Source of the DNA: Echiichthys vipera
Taxonomy: Eukaryota; Chordata; Actinopteri; Perciformes; Trachinidae
Assembly: GCA_963691815.1 (NCBI GenBank)
Contig: OY829667.1
Coordinates: forward strand, 18,512,191-18,576,190
Length of the DNA stretch: 64,000 nucleotides
Reading direction: 5' to 3'
The translations under genes and the position numbers were made by a program. The notes beneath the pieces are model-generated. The model saw only the letters and a program-made list of their open reading frames with translations, was not told where the DNA came from and ran no database searches. Numbering within the stretch: position 1 is the first letter of the stretch; every line of letters begins with the position of its first letter. Of this stretch, positions 33,914 to 45,592 are shown piece after piece.

Positions 33914-34108
33914 GGGCGGCTGAGTGGGGCGGCTAAATGTTTAGAGCAGTCGCCCCATGTAAAGAGGCTAAAGGTCCTCGAGGCAGCGGCCAAGGGTTCG
34001 ACTCCGACCTGCGGCCCTTTGCTGCATGTCTCCCCTTCTCTCTCAACCCATTTCCTGTCTGTCTTATATAATAAAAGGCTTGAAAAACTGCCAAACAAAA
34101 AAAACACA
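33914..34108 (+). mobile_element. tRNA-derived SINE (second family)
   Basis: Starts GGGGCGGCTGAGTGGGGCGG, with B-box-like GGGTTCGACTCC, then TGCGGCCCTTTGCTGCATGT and a body ending TCTTATATAATAAAAGGC with an A-rich tail. This is a common fish SINE layout. Confidence 0.8.
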
Positions 34109-34371
34109 AAAACTCATCTTTAGGCAGTGCTTCCTTAGCCTCCGTTGTCTTTTACTCACAGATCAGTCTGATAATTTGCGGCAGAGAAAATGTGGAGTGT
34201 TGGTTTTGAGGCAAATTTAAGTGACAAGCGAGAAGGGACTGTTGAGTGTAAACAACATGGAGGCTTCCACAGATGAGATGAGTGTAGCTATGGAGCAAGC
34301 CGCTCACTAACTCTTTGTTCTCTGGATCCTTCTGTTGAATATGGACCGGGCTCCTGAAAAAACAGTCGGAC

Positions 34372-34587
34372 AAGACGCACAAAATCTCCGAGGTCTATGG
34401 AAAGATTTGTAAACAAAGCCACGCATCACGATGACGTCATAAATGCTTGTGACGTGTTACGGCGTGATGACGTATAGGCAGCAAGAAGCATTCGCCGAGG
34501 CCCAGGTAGTGTGAGTACTCCCTCAGGCCCCCAGGACAAGTATCCTAAAGCCAGGGCGCAGTACGGACGGACAGTGTGAGTGTGCTC
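34372..34587. mobile_element. Harbinger-like non-autonomous element, copy 3 (partial)
   Basis: Shares GTGACGTGTTACGGCGTGAT and the right terminus (CAGTGTGAGTGTGCTC) with the copies at 8638 and 58281. The left half is missing. Confidence 0.8.
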
Positions 34588-36904
34588 TAACGGTGCTTAG
34601 CACGTTCTCAATCTGTGGCTTGACAGCAGGAGGAAGCAGACGTGCTTATCTAAGGCTGTGGCTGAGACAAGCTGACAGTCTGTTGTAATGACATTGTGGG
34701 AAGTTGAGCTTGTAGGCATGCAGCATCTCTAACATCATAACACCAAATGTTATTGACATCATGATGTTATGAGTAATTTTATATTACTCATTTCATTCTG
34801 AAAAGCTACTTAAAGACTCAAGCAAAGTGATGGAAAGATAACATGAGTGAACCAGTGTGTGATTGAAGGACAGGAACATCTTAGCATGTTAGCAGCCAGT
34901 GCAACCTTCTGCTTTTGCTTGTGTGTGCACGATTTTGAGACAGAAGCATGCGTTGTGCTCCTGTCTGTGGTTTCCTGTGTGTGTGTGTTATGTGTGTGTG
35001 TGTGTGTGTGTGCTGGTATATGGGAGTGACCTTAAAAAATAAAGACATACTCTCAGTGGCCAGACAAAAAGGCTCCATGGCTGAAATGATTGCAAACTGC
35101 CTATTTATAATGCACATACCCGTAAAGGAAGTGGGTTTACTTGAGAAGAGCGCCCCACTGCGGGTAAATCATGAATATAGTGAGTGATGCTGAAACGTCT
35201 CCATAGCAGCGAAGGTCTTAGCATACTACTATATAAAGTTTCCTGGTTTCACCCGCAAATGTTACAAAACGTCTGTAAAAACGTTACATAGTGATAGTAA
35301 TGCAATAGTTACACAATATTTCCACCGACAGTGCAAAGGAGATCTTTAAAGTAGTCCCACCTACTTTAAACATCTCCACAGTTCATCAAAAGCTTGTATT
35401 GTAGAAATTTGCACTGGCACAAAAGAATAAAAGAAATTACAAAAATGACAAAAATGTAATAGAATTAATGTAACACTTGTCAGTTACATGTTTGTCAGTT
35501 GAATACGTTTTTCATATACTGTATTATTATTATTTTTGTTATTATTTCTTTTAATATCTTATTTAAACCTGCTGTTTTTTTCCCCTGGCAACTTGAGGGC
35601 AGCGCAGAAACAAGAAGTGAACATGTTGCAAACAGTTGCCTATTTACACATCTATCCCCCAACTAAGTTAGTGCGATAGAGGAAGCTGCATTTTCAGGAT
35701 CGCAGTCCTGGGAACGCATTTCTACGGCCCTAGATACCGAACTCAACTAGCATATTGAGCAAGTGTCAACACTCAAAGGTTCCATATTTCTGCTCATTTT
35801 TAGGTTCATTTTATATTTTGGGCCTGTGAATGTTCTCATTTGTCCAGATCATTGTTATCCCCAAAGCAATTTCAGTCAAAAGCAACTGGACTTGGTTATT
35901 TGTCTAGGGAATGTTTTTTCCTTTATATTTGGGGTTTCTAATAGCTGCTTGCTTTAATGTTAAAAAAAACCCATATTTTTCTCATATTGTCTGTCTTATC
36001 GTTCGTATTCACCCTCTGTCTGAAACACTCAGTTTTAACCTGTATAAAGTAAGTGGATGTATGATGCCCAGCAGGGGGCGACTACACTGGCTCCAAATAG
36101 AAGTCCATTTGTATAGTAGTCAATGAGAACATGAGCCTACTCCTGACTTGATTTATTACCTCAGTAAACCTTTTCTTAATGAGTCTATTGTCTCAATCAC
36201 TAGTTTCAAGTCTTCTCCAATACAGCATGATGTCCATTTAGTAAATTAGTGCATTGCCTGTAGAAAGCAAGTACTCCAGTGGGAAAGTGGTAGCCCAGAG
36301 AGCCTATACATGCCCAAATGTAGCCTGTCTATGAAAGTGGGACACACAAAGTGTTCAGAACCATGCACAGAGAGACTGGACCCAAAATGCAAGACACAAC
36401 ACAGAGTAAAATTCAACGTGATTGAATTTGCAATAAAGTTCAATATACAGTGCAAAGTGCACTGGGGTTAGGGAGGGGGGGGGTGTCCTGGATCCCAGTG
36501 GTGGGTGGTGGTGAGCGCTCTAGTGCATGCCCTGTGATACAGAGTCCTGATCCAAAATGTGGTGTTCCTCCAGGTGCTCCAATGGCATCGTTTGATTGAA
36601 CAAACTATTTAACAATCCAGCACAGGGCAAACTGCGACAAAAGAACACAAGGAAGGGTTAGCTACACAAGCTAAGGACACAGGAAAAAACAATAGCTAGG
36701 ATCTCAACAAATGTACTGCTCTTGCTGACTGAACGATCTGGCGATGAGTGACTCTCAGGCCGGTTTTCTCATTCTTGGGGAAATGATTAGTGGTAATGAT
36801 CTCCACCTGGCGCAACCTGCAGGGTGATAGCCCCGCCCACCAACTCACAGACAGACGGACAGACGAGGGGAAAACAGGCAGGACCACAAACAGGAGAAAA
36901 CAAA
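34588..36904. other. Gene-less stretch with (GT)n
   Basis: (GT)n at about 34976-35012. 36060-36180 holds an old interspersed fragment (GCAGGGGGCGACTACACTGG). No exon recognised. Confidence 0.45.
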
Positions 36905-37135
36905 ACCCCCACCACAGTGACTTCCTGGTTGATCCAAACAGGAAGTGCCAAAAACTGCAGTTCTCTGAGTGTCCACTAGGGGCAGGTTTCATAACAGAGC
37001 AGTTTCTCATTGACCTCCATGTTAAACAGGCCGTTTTCACAGCATCATTAAACCTGTTTAAGGCCTGGGACAAAAAAACATTATAGTCTGTATGCTTAGA
37101 TCATATCTCCATGACAACACTGAGGGGGCTGAACT
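36905..37135. repeat. Interspersed repeat family C, copy 1
   Basis: Contains AAGTGCCAAAAACTGCAG, TTCATAACAGAGCAGTTTC and CATCATTAAACCTGTTTAAG. Nearly the same sequence recurs at 51571-51795. No terminal repeats or coding capacity are seen. Confidence 0.75.
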
Positions 37136-37578
37136 GTTTTGAGTGCACTGACATTGACATAACACTGACTACATTAACGCACATCTTTCCCCATGCACAT
37201 TTGATTAAACTTGGTACTTTGTACTGTGAACTTCCCCTCCTCAATATTCTGCACATTCCTGAACAAATTATACACCTCTACGACCTCACACTTCCATAAA
37301 AACAGTTACATTATTGAAAATGTATTTCCTTTTTTTTTCAAATTTGTTATTGTAAATTTATATTATTTCTGTTGACTTTTGCTCCGTATTTTATGCACCC
37401 AAAAGAAATTCTTTATATGTGTAAAACGTATTGGTCAATAAAACTGTTTTTGATTCTGCTCCATCACATTCAAATTGCCTTTGAATACATTTTTTAAAAA
37501 GAAGTAGAAATTATAGCTGCTTTAAATAAAACATTCGGGCACCACACAAGCAGTTCTGATGAAGCCTATGGCAACTTA
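37136..37578 (+). other. Possible retroelement 3' tail
   Basis: AT-rich 3'UTR-like sequence with GGTCAATAAAACTGTTTTTG at about 37432. The class is uncertain. Confidence 0.3.
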
Positions 37579-37579
37579 A

Positions 37580-37870
37580 GGTGTAATTCCGGCACCTTTT
37601 CTGTGTAGGGACTCTTCTCATGCTGCTGCAGAGGTTTGTTGTTATTTTCAGCAGCATTAGTGGTTAAAAAAGACGTTTGAATGAGTTCACCGTACTGCCC
37701 CGAGCTAAGCAGTGTTAGCCTATTCCGGCTTTTAGCAACTGTTAGCGACTGTTAGCGACTCTTCTGGATTTCTCCGTTAATAGTTCATACATGAAGAAAA
37801 CTGAATCGATGGCTCATTTGATGTATGTAAGTGCTTAAAAAGACCATGGGATGATTTTGCACTTTAAGTG
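37580..37870. mobile_element. Foldback element family A, copy 4 (right arm only)
   Basis: Matches the right arm of the copies at 21696 and 25594 (GGGACTCTTCTCATGCTGCT to the TTTGATGTATGTAAGTGC end). The left arm and loop are missing. A GTTAGCGACT decamer is duplicated internally. Confidence 0.8.
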
Positions 37871-38365
37871 TGTTGGATAGGAGAACTAAGAGTTTGGTGA
37901 CTCCCGGCAGAATCAGAAAAGACACGGCGGCAGTGAGCAACACACTGATTGTACTAATTTGTAATAAAGCAACACCAAGGGCTTTAAATCCGCCTTAGCT
38001 CCCTGTGAGCCACACCTGTAAGGCAGGGGGGTCCAAAAGGGCCTCGCCCTCGCCTGTCTCCACCATAAAGTCTCTGCTGCTCACACAGAGAGCGGGTTAA
38101 AAAGTGTTTAGCTCGGGGGCTGCTGCCCAACCAGACAGGTTGCTGTTCAACCAGACAGGTTGCTGTCCAACCCGTTCTCCCAACTCATCACCTGCAGAGC
38201 TGTGAAAGAAGCTCCAAAAAGACATGGTAGGAAATGAAGTGGTCTGTTAAATTCTCAATGTGCATTAAAAGGTTTAAGATGATGCCTCTCATCATATCCT
38301 CACTACTTGTGATCTCTCTGGTCTGCCTGAAAGGAGTGTTCCACGTCTGCTACGTCTTGAAACCT
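37871..38365. other. Gene-less stretch
   Basis: A local tandem of CCAACCAGACAGGTTGCTGT occurs about two to three times at 38128-38170. No exon recognised. Confidence 0.45.
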
Positions 38366-38516
38366 AAGCCCCGACTTTAAAAGACTTTTCTGGGGGGAGT
38401 TTCTGTCGGAATTCCGCTCAACAACGATAACCGGTTGTAAAGGAGGGGCTCATTCATCAACTACCCCGCTGTCACTGTTCACGACACGGTCCATGTCGAC
38501 TACGTCTTAAAACAAG
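38366..38516 (+). other. Exon-like segment, copy A (diverged), with GTGAGT donor
   Basis: 151 bp that aligns along its length with 42821-42972 and ends in ACAAG|GTGAGTCC at the same point; similarity continues about 200 bp into the following sequence. Several CpG sites of the other copy are TpG or CpA here. Part of its own end (TGTCGACTACGTCTT) also resembles 38343-38358. No ORF crosses it, so if it is an exon it is non-coding. Confidence 0.5.
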
Positions 38517-39231
38517 GTGAGTCCATTTCATATTTTAATGTTAAACAGGTACTTAATGCTGGGGAACAAAGGGAACTGACATCTTTTAACATCAAATCTT
38601 TATCCAAAATTCAACATAACTTTTCTTTTTTTTTTTACTAAATACAGCCTACTGAGTCTAACAAGATTGTTTTTTCTTTCTTTTAAAAGTTATTCCAGGA
38701 AAAAAAATCTTAACGTTTTCTATATTATTAAAAAACAACAGATATTTCAAGGAATACTTCACCCTCAAACTTTTATATGAATTACTCCCCCTGTGTTGAC
38801 TGCCTTAGTGTGGAGGTATGCAAGAAAAGTGCACTCTAGTGCTGGTCCATGTAGCTTCTATCTCCATGATAGTTATAATATATAGTTAAAGTATAGTGTA
38901 TAGGTATAGTTAAAGCTCCTCCATTGCTACTCCACTGAGTGAGATGAAGAACAGACACGTTTTTTAAAATTTTATAATATGCCACTCAAAATGATTTTTG
39001 CGTGTTTCTGTATTGTTAAAAATGTGTGGAAAACGTACTAAAAGCTGTTTCGCATGGAGTTCATTGCAGCCTGCTCAGTTTTTTAACGTGCAACAAAGTT
39101 TTTTTTAGGTCTGGCATGAATAACATAAAGTAGGTCAGATTTACACACACACACACACAAACACACTCTGAGTCATATCTGTTCTATGTTAGTGGTATAG
39201 AATAATACCGTATGTATGACTACAAGCATTA
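38517..39231. other. Gene-less stretch
   Basis: The first part (to about 38800) is homologous to 42973-43340. The rest is unassigned. Confidence 0.45.

Positions 39232-39301
<70 letters not shown>
39232..39301. repeat. (CA)n microsatellite
   Basis: About 34 uninterrupted CA units. Confidence 0.97.
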
Positions 39302-39304
<3 letters not shown>

Positions 39305-39738
39305 CAGAGGGATATGGCGCCACTTTGTGGACTGTTGAATGTAGATCAGACATTAAAATCTAGTCCACACATGCCAAATGAAATTATAATCAATATTTCA
39401 GAATAATTCAAACTCAGATAATGCACCAATATGAAAAATACTGGTGGGGTGTCTAAGTTTGACTGATCCTGATCCAGATCGTACCCTATCATTGCTCCCA
39501 GTGATTATTTCCCAGATAAAACGAGGTTCACCCAGGCTGGCTTCTTAAAAATAAAAAAAATTAAATAATGAGCCAGTTTTTTGAGCGGCTCTTTGAAAGG
39601 AACGGATCCACAAGATCCGGCTCCCTTTAAAGAGCCGTAAATCCCATCTCTACACGCCCGTAAAGTAGCCTATGGGTTGGGTGGGCGCTCAAAGAAAGAC
39701 TGCAACTCAAGGAAAGCATGTTTAAAAGAGTTGTGATG
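39302..39738. other. Gene-less stretch
   Basis: Contains hAT-like old remnants (AGAGCCGTAAATCCCATCTC near 39632). No exon recognised. Confidence 0.35.
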
Positions 39739-42420
39739 AGTGTCCTCTAGGGACCAAAACATGTGCTAAAGTGTCCTCTAGGGACCAAAACATGTGTTAA
39801 AGTGTCCTCTAGGGCAGTGGTTCCCAACCTGGGGGGCCCGACCCCCCAAGGGGGGCGTCAAAGATCCAGGGGGGGTCGCGAAGCCCTCTTGATTTTAAGG
39901 GTTTAATAATTTTAATGTAATTAAAATGTTAAATAAATGAGTAGGCTAAGCATTTAATTCATATATGTGACAAAATCAACTAAATCCAAGGGCCACATTA
40001 GACATTTATTCGTGTATTTCAAATTTTAGTTATAGGCCTACATCACGAGGAACAGAGTTGGTGACTTGAACGCTTCACGTGCAGCAGTCGTTGCTAGGCG
40101 GAGCTAAGGGAGAGATGGAGAAGTGTCAGGTAGAGGAGACTGCGGAAAATGTCAAAAAGAAAAAGAGGGGCTACCAAGAAAGTTATATTGAGTTTGGCTT
40201 CATAGAAGCAATGGATAAAATTAATGCAGAATGTATATTTTTAATTTTATAATAATTAATTTTATATATAATTATATATAATTTTATTATATTTCAATAT
40301 GTTACCTACTTAAATGAATTTGAAAAAAAGAACTTGTTCTTTTAAAAGTACAAGTTCGGAAGCTGTTTTTTAAATTCATTTAAGCAGGTAATATATTGTA
40401 ATATGTTAAAGAAAAAGTTTTTTTTTAAAGTACAAGTTCTGAAGAAATATGTTGTAATCATACACAGGTTCTCCTCATTGTCCCATGCCGTTATAAAATA
40501 ACTGAAATATAAAGTATTTAATGTAAAAGACGTTATGATGTTCCTTATTTTATTTTTATTTTCATGGGGGGGTCACCAAAGTTTACAATGGTAAAAATAT
40601 GGGTCCCTTAAGAAAAAGGTTGGGAACCACTGCTCTAGGGACCAAGACGTGTTCTGAAGTGTCCTCTAGGGACCAAAACATGTGCTAAAGTGTCCTCTAG
40701 GGACCAAAACATGTGTTAAAGTGTGCTCTAGGGACCAAAACGTGTGCTAAAGTGTCCTCTAGGGACCAAAACATGTGCTAAAGTGTCCTCTAGGGACCAA
40801 AACGTGTGCTAAAGTGTCCTCTAGGGACCAAAACATGTGTTAAAGTGTGCTCTAGGGACCAAAACGTGTGCTAAAGTGTCCTCTAGGGACCAAAACATGT
40901 GCTAAAGTGTCCTCTAGGGACCAAAACGTGTGCTAAAGTGTCCTCTAGGGACCAAAACATGTGTTAAAGTGTGCTCTAGGGACCAAAACGTGTGCTAAAG
41001 TGTCCTCTAGGGACCAAAACATGTGCTAAAGTGTCCTCTAGGGACCAAAACATGTGTTAAAGTGTGCTCTAGGGACCAAAACGTGTGCTAAAGTGTCCTC
41101 TAGGGACCAAAACATGTGCTAAAGTGTCCTCTAGGGACCAAAACATGTGTTAAAGTGTGCTCTAGGGACCAAAACGTGTGCTAAAGTGTCCTCTAGGGAC
41201 CAAAACGTGTGCTAAAGTGCCCTCTAGGAGCCAAAACATGTGCTAAAGTGCCCTTTTGAGACCAAAATATGTGTTAAAGTGTCCTCTAGGGACCAAAACG
41301 TGTGCTAAAGTGTCCTCTAGGGACCAAAACATGTGTTAAAGTGCCCTCTAGAGACCAAAACGTGTGCTAAAGTGTCCTCTAGGAACCAAAACATGTGTTA
41401 AAGTGTCCTCTAGGGACCAAAACGTGTGTTAAAGTGCCCTCTAGGAGCCAAAACATGTGCTAAAGTGCCCTTTTGAGACCAAAACATGTGCTAAAGTGCC
41501 CTCTTGAGACCAAAACATGTGATAAAGTGTCCTCTAAGGACCAAAATATGTGTTAAAGTGTGCTCTAGGGACCAAAACATGTGCTAAAGTGCCCTCTTGA
41601 GACCAAAACATGTGCTAAAGTGTCCTCTAGGGACCAAAACATGTGCTAAAGTGTCCTCTAGGGACCAAAACGTGTGCTAAAGCATCCTCTAGGGACCAAA
41701 AAATGTGTTAAATTATCCTCTAGGTACCAAAACGTGTGCTAAAGTGTCCTCTAGGAAACAAAACATGTGTTAAAGTGTCCTCTAGGGACCAAAACGTGTG
41801 TTAAAGTGCCCTCTAGGAGCCAAAACATGTGCTAAAGAGCCCTTTTGAGACCAAAATATGTGCTAAAGTGTCCTCTAGGGACCAAAACGTGTGTTAAAGT
41901 GCCCTCTAGGGACCAGAACATGTGCTAAAGTGCCCTCTAGGAGCAATAACATGTGCTAAAGTGTCCTTTAGGAACCAAAACATTTACTAAAGTGCCCTCT
42001 AGGAACCAAAACATGTGCTAAAGTGCCCTCTAGGAGCCATAACATGTGCTAAAGGGCCCTCTAGGAACCAAAACATGTGCTAAAGTGCCCTCTAGGAGCC
42101 ATAACATGCGCTAAAGTGTCCTCTAGGACCCAAAACTTGTGCTAAAGGGCCCTCTAGGGACCAAAATGTGTGCTACAGTGCCCTCTACCACAACAAGTGC
42201 TAAAGTGCCCTCAAGGGACCAAAAGGTGTGCTAAAGTGCCTTCTTGAGACCAAAACCTGTGCTAAAGTGTCCTCTGGACCAAAGCATGTGCTAAAGTGTC
42301 ACCAAACGTGCTTAAGTGCCCTTTAAAGACCAACACGTGTGCCAAAGTGTCCACTGGGAGCCAAAACATGCGCGACAGTACCCTCTTCATTGGCGAGGAT
42401 GTGCTAAATGTGCCCTTTTT
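39739..42420. repeat. 31-bp minisatellite, interrupted by a hAT element
   Basis: Unit GTGTCCTCTAGGGACCAAAA plus CATGTGCTAAA (31 bp). Two to three units lie left of the hAT insertion and about 57 right of it. In 40690-41210 a GTGTGCTCTAGGG variant recurs at 124, 124, 93 and 93 bp, so 4-unit and 3-unit higher-order blocks exist. Units become progressively more degenerate from about 41900 to the right edge, as expected of an array whose edge is ageing. Confidence 0.95.
39815..40632 (+). mobile_element. hAT-type non-autonomous transposon inside the minisatellite
   Basis: 818 bp with terminal inverted repeats CAGTGGTTCCCAACCT and AGGTTGGGAACCACTG, flanked by an exact 8-bp target duplication CTCTAGGG (39807-39814 and 40633-40640), itself part of the minisatellite unit. 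A fragment near 40140-40225 reads GYQESYIEFGFIEAMDKINA, similar to the start of ZBED5/Charlie-type hAT transposases, so it is an internally deleted derivative. No full transposase. Confidence 0.92.
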
Positions 42421-42639
42421 TTCCCCTTTCCACCACCTTCAAAAGGTCTGTGCACGCCACTGGATCTGAGCCCGCTTTAGTCACTGTGACTGTAACAGCT
42501 GCTAAGGGATCTCATTTAATCCAGCGTGATCTATGAGCATAATTGAAGTTTTGCAAGAACCCGCTGAAGAAGACGTTCGAGAGTTGTAGACATGTCTCAC
42601 AGTAGGCTCCAGCGCCAGCACTAGAGGGGGGAGGTCGGG
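42421..42639. other. Sequence between minisatellite and CpG-rich segment
   Basis: No feature recognised; gradually more CpG-rich towards 42640. Confidence 0.4.
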
Positions 42640-43090
42640 TCACAGAAGGGGGGACGAGCTGGAGGTCAGGAGGGATGGGTGAAACCACCGTGGAGGTTTC
42701 AGATGACCGCACGCGCCGCTCCCGCGCCACACTGAGACGTACCGAGGGACGGTTGGTTTCTGTCACCAACGGGTCACGGTCGGTGCGGTGTTTGCGCAGG
42801 TGTCCGGGGGGCTGAACAACAAGCCCGGACTTTAAAAGACTTTTCTCGGGGGAGTTTCTGCCGGAATTCCGCTCAACAACAAAGTACCGGTTCTAAAGAA
42901 GGCGCTCATTCAACAACTGCCCCGCCGTCACTGTTTCTGACACGGTCCGCGTCGACTACGTCTCGGAACAAGGTGAGTCCATTTTATATTTGAACGTGAA
43001 ACCGTTACTTAATGCCGGGGAACCACGGGGACGGGGTCGCGAGCGAGCTAAGCACCGGAGTTTCCGTTAATTTCCCTTCAACATAAATGT
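42640..43090 (+). promoter_or_regulatory. CpG-rich promoter-like segment
   Basis: High density of CpG (GCACGCGCCGCTCCCGCGCC, GGGTCGCGAGCGAGC) in an otherwise CpG-poor region, spanning the exon-like segment at 42821-42972. Looks like a small CpG island; no TATA box seen. The target gene is unknown. Confidence 0.5.
42821..42972 (+). other. Putative non-coding first exon, copy B, with GTGAGT donor
   Basis: Homologous to 38366-38516 and CpG-rich. Ends GGAACAAG|GTGAGTCC, a near-consensus donor. No long ORF crosses it. No downstream exon in this window can be assigned with confidence. Confidence 0.5.
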
Positions 43091-43617
43091 CGGTGACACA
43101 CAGTTTAACCACCACGTCCCTCTGACATGTCTTCAAACAGGACTCTTTATCTACACTCAACATGCACAGCTTTCTTTTTTAATATACTAAATAAAGTCTA
43201 CTGACTCTAACAAAAGCTATATTTAAAAAGTGACTCCAGCATCAAATCTTATGACACTTTACATTCACAAACAACGGATAATTAAAGGAATACTTCAGCC
43301 GCAGAAGTATCCTTCTTCTATGAATTACTTTTTTTTTTGTTGCTTTACTGTGTTCGAAAGAGCAGGTTTTCTGGTAATTCAACACATAAATATACCGTAT
43401 GAATTAACCGCATGGTAAAGTCTATTTTTTTGGTCTCTCACTCTGGTGCGAACAGAAGATAATGTGCAGGGATTCGAACACGGTGTTGTAGATATCGCTG
43501 TGGGGCAGTGTGGCTGCCTGTCTTTCACCATTGTGATAGAAACGACGGAAAACCCAAGCACACGAACTCACACCTCTCTGTTATCTGAAATACCTGAGGG
43601 AATGTCAATCTAAAAAT
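43091..43617. other. Gene-less stretch
   Basis: The left part continues the 38.5/43.0 kb homology to about 43340. No exon recognised. Confidence 0.45.
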
Positions 43618-43922
43618 GGGGCGGCAGTATTTGGGTATCCATAGGTGACTCGGCTGGGAACCGGAGGGTCACCGGTTCGAGTCCCTGTGTGGACCATGGA
43701 TGACTGGTGGCTGGAGAGGTTCCAGTTCATCCCCTGGGTATGCCAAAGTGCTGTTGAGCAAGGCACCGCACCCCCAACTGCTCAGGGCGCTGAGCCATTG
43801 GCAGACCGCTCGCTCTGACATCTCTCAATTAATTGTAATTGCATGTATTGTGTGTGTGTGTGTGTGTGTGATAATAAGAGAGTGAAAAAATTGAGTTTCC
43901 CTTGCAGGATAAATAAAAGGAA
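43618..43922 (+). mobile_element. tRNA-derived SINE (third family)
   Basis: Head GGGGCGGCAGTATTTGGGT, B-box-like CACCGGTTCGAGTCCC, body GTTGAGCAAGGCACCGCACC, tail with (GT)n (about 43847-43870) and TGCAGGATAAATAAAAGG. Typical fish SINE. Confidence 0.8.
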
Positions 43923-45449
43923 ACATTCTTGCTTCTTCTTAAATGCAGTTTTGGTCCTATACGTCCAGTCAGACAATGTACCTGCGTATCATGATATGTC
44001 CGTATATGATTTCATCCTGACACGATTCAATGTCTTTTTCTTTCCATATCATAAAAGACCTTCTGTCAACAATACACCTTGGGGTGTGGATAGCATCCTG
44101 ACCGCATTCATTTCAGTAGGCTAATATTACCGTTAACACCCATAAGAGTTGTTTTGTTCCGAGAGCTGCAGCCATACGTTTCCCGTTGCCTCCCAGCGAT
44201 TGTGCTCATGACATATGGGCCGTTCGCTCTGTTAATCACTTGTAAGATCATATTTTCCTCTGGTTAATTAGGGTACATTGTAAGGCTTAAATGTCTCCTA
44301 GAAAATAGATAGTTATCTCTATGCTGTAGAAAAAGATGACATCATCACTTATTGCCACTGCCCTGCTTGGGTTGCCCATCTGCTATATTCTCAAGTACCC
44401 AGAGCACTTGTCAGATTATTGTCCAGGCACTTGGCCCAGCATTGTGGGGTAATCTCGTTTGACTGATCTGCTGCATTAACCCAGCTTGACTGGGCCAAGT
44501 TAATACACCAGGTTACTGGATGAGAGCACCGGGGTGGGGTGGGGGGGACAACCTCATTTGAAACGTTGCACATTTCTCTCATTTTGGTGTGGGCGACATA
44601 CAGTCGACTTACCAGCCATATTAAGAAGCAAACATTGTTGAAAAACATATCCATTATCACGGCATATTCTTGCTAGATGAGTACATTAAGTAGATAAATA
44701 ATACATCAAACTAATACATAGATGAATAACAATAATGAATATGATGAATTAAAGGAGAGCTCATTGTCACTCTAAATGATGAACTGTCTTGCTCAGAGTT
44801 TTACTCTGTGGCACTGAACGACGAGCTGGCGGCTGCAGCAAGAGCTCAGAAGAAGTACAGATGGAAAAAACAGAGTGTTAAGTGTGTTAACGCAGACCTT
44901 ATGTTTGCACTTTTCTTGTTGCATTAATTGTGTACCATGTTCTGCTTTGTGTTGTTTTATATTAATGTATACAGTTTTAAGTTAAGCAGGAAAGATATTT
45001 ATTTTATTCTGTTAATATTTGTTATTTTGTATAAAAAATGCTGATAATTAGGTAGTTTATAGCACTCAAATATGCATCTAATTCAATTCAGGTTTGAGTC
45101 AAATAGTAAAAAAAATCGCTTCACATATACAAAGTAAGACTAAAAAGATTCACTACGGCAGGATAAATGAAGGCAGCCGGGCTAGCCGACCCTGCCTATA
45201 AGGTGTCCCTTAATTTTTTTTTCAGGGAGTTGGCAACCCAAGGGGTGATGTGTCAGTCTCTACCCTCTAAAAATCCTGTTCCTGTTACAAAATAAAAAAA
45301 CGAATCCCATTCCCTCCCGGTCCCGGAAAAATAAATCTTGTTTATCTTTCAGCATGTTCTGTAACCCTACTTCCAGGGTGCTGGAGCTAATGTGGCTAAT
45401 TCAGTAAACGTCACCCAGATGGATGTATCTCCCTCCCCCCAACGTCACA
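43923..45449. other. Gene-less stretch
   Basis: No gene supported. 44797-44930 has an acceptor-like start and an open frame (FYSVALNDELAAAARAQKKY...), but no family is recognised. Confidence 0.4.
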
Positions 45450-45592
45450 TACATGCCCTTTTTTGGTAAGAGGAAATGAGGCGGAGTCAATGTCTGACAA
45501 GTTGGAGACTCCCAGAGTCGAGAACGATTGGATCAAGTTGAGAGAACAGGCCCCAACGGAGACGCTACGTCCATTTTTTATACAGTCTATGC
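45420..45592 (+). repeat. Interspersed repeat family D, copy 1
   Basis: Contains CTCCCTCCCCCCAACGTCAC, GATTGGATCAAGTTGAGAG and TATACAGTCTATG. A second copy lies at 52495-52668. No coding capacity. Confidence 0.75.

Noticed and set aside
39739..42420. CRISPR-like array (31-bp periodicity)
   Set aside because: Direct tandem repeat without spacers, in a eukaryotic genome.
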